DNA of 64,000 nucleotides from Acanthococcus lagerstroemiae (Eukaryota; Arthropoda; Insecta; Hemiptera; Eriococcidae), in the NCBI GenBank assembly GCA_031841125.1, contig CM063109.1:8160321-8224320 (forward strand), read 5' to 3'. This document shows, piece by piece, positions 57,301-64,000 of the stretch (position 1 is its first letter; every line of letters begins with the position of its first letter). Below the pieces are notes generated by a model. That model was not told where the DNA came from. It made no database searches and was given only the letters and a program-made list of their open reading frames with translations. The position numbers and the translations under genes are program-made.

Positions 57301-60300
57301 GAACTAATACAACGCGAAAATCTCCGGACTGGGGATAGCTAGAGGAAAACGGTTTGAAATTTTGAGAGCGAAATGATCTCCTCTTTCGAAAGTGTCAACC
57401 CGTTTCGCTGTAGCGGCCCCCAATCCAAAGATTTTTGCATTTTATTAGTTCGCCCCAGGAAATTGAAGATTTCGGAAACGTCAATTGCCGTATGTGAAAT
57501 AACATAATCGATACTTTGAAGGAGTCGCAGTAATTATTCGAATTTCGGAACATGCTGGTAATGCCTTCAGTATGTCGAATATGCAACTCAACCTACACGA
57601 ATCGACGTTTTCGAAATCGCTAATTTCTCTGGGGCGAACTAATACAACGCGAAAATCTACGGACTGGGGATAGCTAGAGGAAAACGGTTCGAAATTTTGA
57701 GAGCGAAATGATCTCCTCTTTCGAAAGTGTCGACCGGTTTCGCTGTAGCGGCCCCCAATCCAAAGATTTTTGCATTTTATTAGTTCGCCCCAGAGAAATT
57801 AGCGATTTTGAAAACGTCAATTGGTGTCTGAGAAATAGCATATTCAACTCGTTGAAGGCGCCTCCACTTTTTCTGATTTTTCATTCACGCCTTCGGCTCG
57901 TCGAATATGCAAGCCAACATACACCAAATGACGTTTTCGAAGTCGCTAATTTCTCTGGGGCGAACTAATAAAACGCGAAAATCTCCGGACTGGGGATAGC
58001 TAGAGGAAAACAGTTTGAAATTTTGAGAGCGAAATGATCTCCTCTTTCGAAAGTGTCAACCCGTTTCGCAGTAGCGGCCCCCAATCCAAAGATTTTTGCA
58101 TTTTATTAGTTCGCCCCAGGAAATTGAAGATTTCGGAAACGTCAATTGGCGTATGTGAAATAGCATAATCGATACTTTGAAGGAGTCGCAGTATTAATTC
58201 GAATTTCGGAACATGCTGGTAATGCCTTCAGTATGTCGATTATGCAACGCAACCTACACGAATCGACGTTTTCGAAATCGCTAATTTCTCTGGGGCGAAC
58301 CAATAAAACGCGAAAATCTCCGGACTGGGGATAGCTAGAGGAAAATTGTTTGAAATTTTGAGAGCGAAATGATCTCCTCTTTCGAAAGTGTCGACCGGTT
58401 TCGCTGTAGCGGCCCCCAATCCAAAGATTTTTGCATTTTATTAGTTCGCCCCAGAGAAATTAGCGATTTTGAAAACGTCAATTGGTGTCTGAGAAATAGC
58501 ATATTCAACTCGTTGAAGGCGCCTCCACTTTTTCTGATTTTCCATTCACGCCTTCGGCTCGTTGAATATGCAAGCCAACATACACCAAATGACGTTTTCG
58601 AAGTCGCTTTTTTCTCTGGGGCGAACTAATACAACGCGAAAATCTCCGGACTGGGGATAGCTAGAGGAAAACGGTTTGAAATTTTGAGAGCGAAATGATC
58701 TCCTCTTTCGAAAGTGTCAACCCGTTTCGCTGTAGCGGCCCCCAATCCAAAGATTTTTGCATTTTATTAGTTCGCCCCAGGAAATTGAAGATTTCGGAAA
58801 CGTCAATTGGCGTATGTGAAATAGCATAATCGATACTTTGAAGGAGTCGCAGTATTAATTCGAATTTCGGAACATGCTGGTAATGCCTTCAGTATGTCGA
58901 TTATGCAACGCAACCTACACGAATCGACGTTTTCGAAATCGCTAATTTCTCTGGGGCGAACCAATAAAACGCGAAAATCTCCGGACTGGGGATAGCTAGA
59001 GGAAAATTGTTTGAAATTTTGAGAGCGAAATGATCTCCTCTTTCGAAAGTGTCGACCGGTTTCGCTGTAGCGGCCCCCAATCCAAAGATTTTTGCATTTT
59101 ATTAGTTCGCCCCAGAGAAATTAGCGATTTTGAAAACGTCAATTGGTGTCTGAGAAATAGCATATTCAACTCGTTGAAGGCGCCTCCACTTTTTCTGATT
59201 TTCCATTCACGCCTTCGGCTCGTTGAATATGCAAGCCAACATACACCAAATGACGTTTTCGAAGTCGCTTTTTTCTCTGGGGCGAACTAATACAACGCGA
59301 AAATCTCCGGACTGGGGATAGCTAGAGGAAAACGGTTTGAAATTTTGAGAGCGAAATGATCTCCTCTTTCGAAAGTGTCAACCCGTTTCGCTGTAGCGGC
59401 CCCCAATCCAAAGATTTTTGCATTTTATTAGTTCGCCCCAGGAAATTGAAGATTTCGGAAACGTCAATTGCCGTATGTGAAATAACATAATCGATACTTT
59501 GAAGGAGTCGCAGTAATTATTCGAATTTCGGAACATGCTGGTAATGCCTTCAGTATGTCGAATATGCAACTCAACCTACACGAATCGACGTTTTCGAAAT
59601 CGCTTATTTCTCTGGGGCGAACTAATAAAACGCGAAAATCTCCGGACTGGGGATAGCTAGAGGAAAACAGTTTGAAATTTTGAGAGCGAAATGATCTCCT
59701 CTTTCGAAAGTGTCAACCCGTTTCGCAGTAGCGGCCCCCAATCCAAAGATTTTTGCATTTTATTAGTTCGCCCCAGGAAATTGAAGATTTCGGAAACGTC
59801 AATTGGCGTATGTGAAATAGCATAATCGATATTTTGAAGGAGTCGCAGTATTAATTCGAATTTCGGAACATGCTGGTAATGCCTTCAGTATGTCGATTAT
59901 GCAACTCAACCTACATGAATCGACGTTTTCGAAATCGCTTATTTCTCTGGGGCGAACTAATAAAACGCGAAAATCTCCGGACTGGGGATAGCTAGAGGAA
60001 AATTGTTTGAAATTTTGAGAGCGAAATGATCTCTTTCGAAAGTGTCGACCGGTTTCGCTGTAGCGGCCCCCAATCCAAAGATTTTTGCATTTTATTAGTT
60101 CGCCCCAGAGAAATTAGCGATTTTGAAAACGTCAATTGGTGTCTGAGAAATAGCATATTCAACTCGTTGAAGGCGCCTCCACTTTTTCTGATTTTCCATT
60201 CACGCCTTCGGCTCGTTGAATATGCAAGCCAACATACACCAAATGACGTTTTCGAAGTCGCTTTTTTCTCTGGGGCGAACTAATACAACGCGAAAATCTC

Positions 60301-63300
60301 CGGACTGGGGATAGCTAGAGGAAAACGGTTTGAAATTTTGAGAGCGAAATGATCTCCTCTTTCGAAAGTGTCAACCCGTTTCGCTGTAGCGGCCCCCAAT
60401 CCAAAGATTTTTGCATTTTATTAGTTCGCCCCAGGAAATTGAAGATTTCGGAAACGTCAATTGCCGTATGTGAAATAACATAATCGATACTTTGAAGGAG
60501 TCGCAGTAATTATTCGAATTTCGGAACATGCTGGTAATGCCTTCAGTATGTCGAATATGCAACTCAACCTACACCAATTGACGTTTTCGAAGTCGCTTTT
60601 TTCTCTGGGGCGAACTAATAAAACGCGGAAATCTCCGGACTGGGGATAGCTAGAGGAAACCGGTTTGAAATTTTGAGAGCAAATTGATCTCCTTTTTCGA
60701 AAGTGTCCACCCGTTTCGCTATAGCTGTCTCCAATCCAAAGATTTTTGCATTTTATTAGTTCGCCCCAGAGAAATTAGCGATTTTGAAAACGTCAATTGG
60801 TGTCTGAGAAATAGCATTTTCAACTCGTTGCAGGCGCCTCCACTTTTTCTGATTTTCCATTCACGCCTTCGGCTCGTTGAATATGCAAGCCAACATACAC
60901 CAATTGAAGTTTTCGAAGTCGCTTTTTTCTCTGGGGCGAACTAATACAACGCGAAAATCTCCGGACTGGGGATAGCTAGAGGAAAACGGTTTGAAATTTT
61001 GAGAGCGAAATGATCTCCTCTTTCGAAAGTGTCAACCCGTTACGCTGTAGCGGCCCCCAATCCAAAGATTTTTGCATTTTATTAGTTCGCCCCAGGAAAT
61101 TGAAGATTTCGGAAACGTCAATTGGCGTATGTGAAATAGCATAATCGATACTTTGAAGGAGTCGCAGTATTAATTCGAATTTCGGAACATGCTGGTAATG
61201 CCTTCAGTATGTCGATTATGCAACGCAACCTACACGAATCGACGTTTTCGAAATCGCTAATTTCTCTGGGGCGAACTAATACAACGCGAAAATCTACGGA
61301 CTGGGGATAGCTAGAGGAAAACGGTTCGAAATTTTGAGAGCGAAATGATCTCCTCTTTCGAAAGTGTCGACCGGTTTCGCTGTAGCGGCCCCCAATCCAA
61401 AGATTTTTGCATTTTATTAGTTCGCCCCAGAGAAATTAGCGATTTTGAAAACGTCAATTGGTGTCTGAGAAATAGCATATTCAACTCGTTGAAGGCGCCT
61501 CCACTTTTTCTGATTTTTCATTCACGCCTTCGGCTCGTCGAATATGCAAGCCAACATACACCAAATGACGTTTTCGAAGTCGCTAATTTCTCTGGGGCGA
61601 ACTAATAAAACGCGAAAATCTCCGGACTGGGGATAGCTAGAGGAAAACAGTTTGAAATTTTGAGAGCGAAATGATCTCCTCTTTCGAAAGTGTCAACCCG
61701 TTTCGCAGTAGCGGCCCCCAATCCAAAGATTTTTGCATTTTATTAGTTCGCCCCAGGAAATTGAAGATTTCGGAAACGTCAATTGGCGTATGTGAAATAG
61801 CATAATCGATATTTTGAAGGAGTCGCAGTATTAATTCGAATTTCGGAACATGCTGGTAATGCCTTCAGTATGTCGATTATGCAACTCAACCTACATGAAT
61901 CGACGTTTTCGAAATCGCTTATTTCTCTGGGGCGAACTAATAAAACGCGAAAATCTCCGGACTGGGGATAGCTAGAGGAAAATTGTTTGAAATTTTGAGA
62001 GCGAAATGATCTCCTCTTTCGAAAGTGTCGACCGGTTTCGCTGTAGCGGCCCCCAATCCAAAGATTTTTGCATTTTATTAGTTCGCCCCAGAGAAATTAG
62101 CGATTTTGAAAACGTCAATTGGTGTCTGAGAAATAGCATATTCAACTCGTTGAAGGCGCCTCCACTTTTTCTGATTTTCCATTCACGCCTTCGGCTCGTT
62201 GAATATGCAAGCCAACATACACCAAATGACGTTTTCGAAGTCGCTTTTTTCTCTGGGGCGAACTAATACAACGCGAAAATCTCCGGACTGGGGATAGCTA
62301 GAGGAAAACGGTTTGAAATTTTGAGAGCGAAATGATCTCCTCTTTCGAAAGTGTCAACCCGTTTCGCTGTAGCGGCCCCCAATCCAAAGATATTTGCATT
62401 TTATTAGTTCGCCCCAGGAAATTGAAGATTTCGGAAACGTCAATTGCCGTATGTGAAATAACATAATCGATACTTTGAAGGAGTCGCAGTAATTATTCGA
62501 ATTTCGGAACATGCTGGTAATGCCTTCAGTATGTCGATTATGCAACGCAACCTACACGAATCGACGTTTTCGAAATCGCTAATTTCTCTGGGGCGAACCA
62601 ATAAAACGCGAAAATCTCCGGACTGGGGATAGCTAGAGGAATATTGTTTGAAATTTTGAGAGCGAAATGATCTCCTCTTTCGAAAGTGTCGACCGGTTTC
62701 GCTGTAGCGGCCCCCAATCCAAAGATTTTTGCATTTTATTAGTTCGCCCCAGAGAAATTAGCGATTTTGAAAACGTCAATTGGTGTCTGAGAAATAGCAT
62801 ATTCAACTCGTTGAAGGCGCCTCCACTTTTTCTGATTTTCCATTCACGCCTTCGGCTCGTTGAATATGCAAGCCAACATACACCAAATGACGTTTTCGAA
62901 GTCGCTTTTTTCTCTGGGGCGAACTAATACAACGCGAAAATCTCCGGACTGGGGATAGCTAGAGGAAAACGGTTTGAAATTTTGAGAGCGAAATGATCTC
63001 CTCTTTCGAAAGTGTCAACCCGTTTCGCTGTAGCGGCCCCCAATCCAAAGATTTTTGCATTTTATTAGTTCGCCCCAGAGAAATTAGCGATTTTGAAAAC
63101 GTCAATTGGTGTCTGAGAAATAGCATCTTCAACTCGTTGAACGCGCCTCCACTTTTTCTGATTTTCCATTCACGCCTTCGGCTCGTTGAATATGCAAGCC
63201 AACATACACCAATTGAAGTTTTCGAAGTAACTAATAAAACGCGAAAATCTCCGGACTGGGGATAGCTAGAGGAAAACGGTTTGAAATTTTGAGAGCGAAA

Positions 63301-64000
63301 TGATCTCCTCTTTCGAAAGTGTCAGTTTCGCTGTAGCGGCCCCCAATCCAAAGATTTTTGCATTTTATTAGTTCGCCCCAGGAAATTGAAGATTTCGGAA
63401 ACGTCAATTGGCGTATGTGAAATAGCATAATCGATACTTTGAAGGAGTCGCAGTATTAATTCGAATTTCGGAACATGCTGGTAATGCCTTCAGTATGTCG
63501 ATTATGCAACGCAACCTACACGAATCGACGTTTTCGAAATCGCTAATTTCTCTGGGGCGAACCAATAAAACGCGAAAATCTCCGGACTGGGGATAGCTAG
63601 AGGAAAATTGTTTGAAATTTTGAGAGCGAAATGATCTCCTCTTTCGAAAGTGTCGACCGGTTTCGCTGTAGCGGCCCCCAATCCAAAGATTTTTGCATTT
63701 TATTAGTTCGCCCCAGAGAAATTAGCGATTTTGAAAACGTCAATTGGTGTCTGAGAAATAGCATATTCAACTCGTTGAAGGCGCCTCCACTTTTTCTGAT
63801 TTTCCATTCACGCCTTCGGCTCGTTGAATATGCAAGCCAACATACACCAAATGACGATTTCGAAGTCGCTTTTTTCTCTGGGGCGAACTAATACAACGCG
63901 AAAATCTCCGGACTGGGGATAGCTAGAGGAAAACGGTTTGAAATTTTGAGAGCGAAATGATCTCCTCTTTCGAAAGTGTCAACCCGTTTCGCTGTAGCGG

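Larger units (their letters stand above)
52570..64000 (+). repeat. Satellite array: about 35 monomers of about 331 bp, types A and B, running off the window
   Basis: Every monomer holds GGACTGGGGATAGCTAGAGG, then TGATCTCCT(C/T)TTTCGAAAGTG and CCAATCCAAAGATTTTTGC, TTATTAGTTCGCCCCAG. Type A continues AGAAATTAGCGATTTTGAAA and GTTGAAGGCGCCTCCAC. Type B continues GAAATTGAAGATTTCGGAAA and CATAATCGATACTTTGAAGG. TGATCTCC starts recur at about 52740, 53071, 53401, 53732, 54061, 54392, 54728 and so on to 63959. The usual pattern is A-B dimers (661 bp), with A-B-B at 53732-54727, 54728-55722, 59028-60023 and one A-A at 62665-63299. Copies are nearly identical, so the array is recently homogenised. Confidence 0.97.

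Noticed and set aside
52570..64000. Regular repeats considered as a CRISPR array or a tandem gene family
   Set aside because: The unit is about 331 bp, with no repeat/spacer alternation, in a eukaryotic genome. The 86- and 63-codon frames exist on opposite strands of the same satellite and have no recognisable domain.
1..64000. A new defence, biosynthetic or other multi-gene system
   Set aside because: Both strands were read for clustered unknown genes. Only one host gene and dead transposon genes are present.

Overview
This is a nuclear eukaryotic window, most likely from an arthropod and probably an insect. It is AT-rich, has large introns with consensus GT/AG sites, and is crowded with R1-like and RTE/CR1-like LINE fragments, hAT-like and Tigger/pogo-like DNA elements, tRNA-derived SINEs and a satellite array. 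A hemipteran is my guess, but the sequence does not prove it. There are no operons, CRISPR arrays or prokaryotic signals, and I saw no virus genes.

The one host gene I can support is mitochondrial phosphatidylserine decarboxylase (PISD) on the + strand. Five exons are visible: 6047-6201, 25444-25677, 35671-36481, 39176-39336 and 47029-47274. Their phases agree at every junction. The exons carry the inner-membrane anchor, the SPADG aspartate, the H-x-x-H region and the self-cleaving LGST motif. The first coding exon was not found. Exon 3 carries about 175 residues more than the corresponding stretch of vertebrate PISD as I remember it.

Almost everything else is repeat. 1-1350: an RT fragment split by a MITE. 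2.4-6 kb: mostly unassigned, ending in a tRNA-like SINE. Intron 1 (6.2-25.4 kb): a Tigger remnant, a 3.3-kb element with inverted ends and a tandem-repeat core, a hAT transposase remnant broken by a MITE, nested MITEs, a C-rich tract, an R1-like RT fragment and a SINE. Intron 2 (25.7-35.7 kb): hAT-like MITEs, hairpins and a 1.27-kb foldback element. Intron 3: the 3' part of an RTE-like LINE and diverged tandem repeats. Intron 4 (39.3-47.0 kb): an R1-like LINE (ORF1 plus endonuclease, no RT) that hosts a stack of MITEs, many with clean target-site duplications. 47.3-52.6 kb: no recognisable gene. 52.57 kb to the window end: about 35 monomers of a roughly 331-bp satellite in two types (A and B), arranged in higher-order repeats.

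I found no new multi-gene system. The most informative structures are the enlarged PISD exon 3, the nested transposons dated by their target-site duplications, the recurrent MITE design (hAT-like ends with a short motif reiterated inside), and the satellite higher-order structure.
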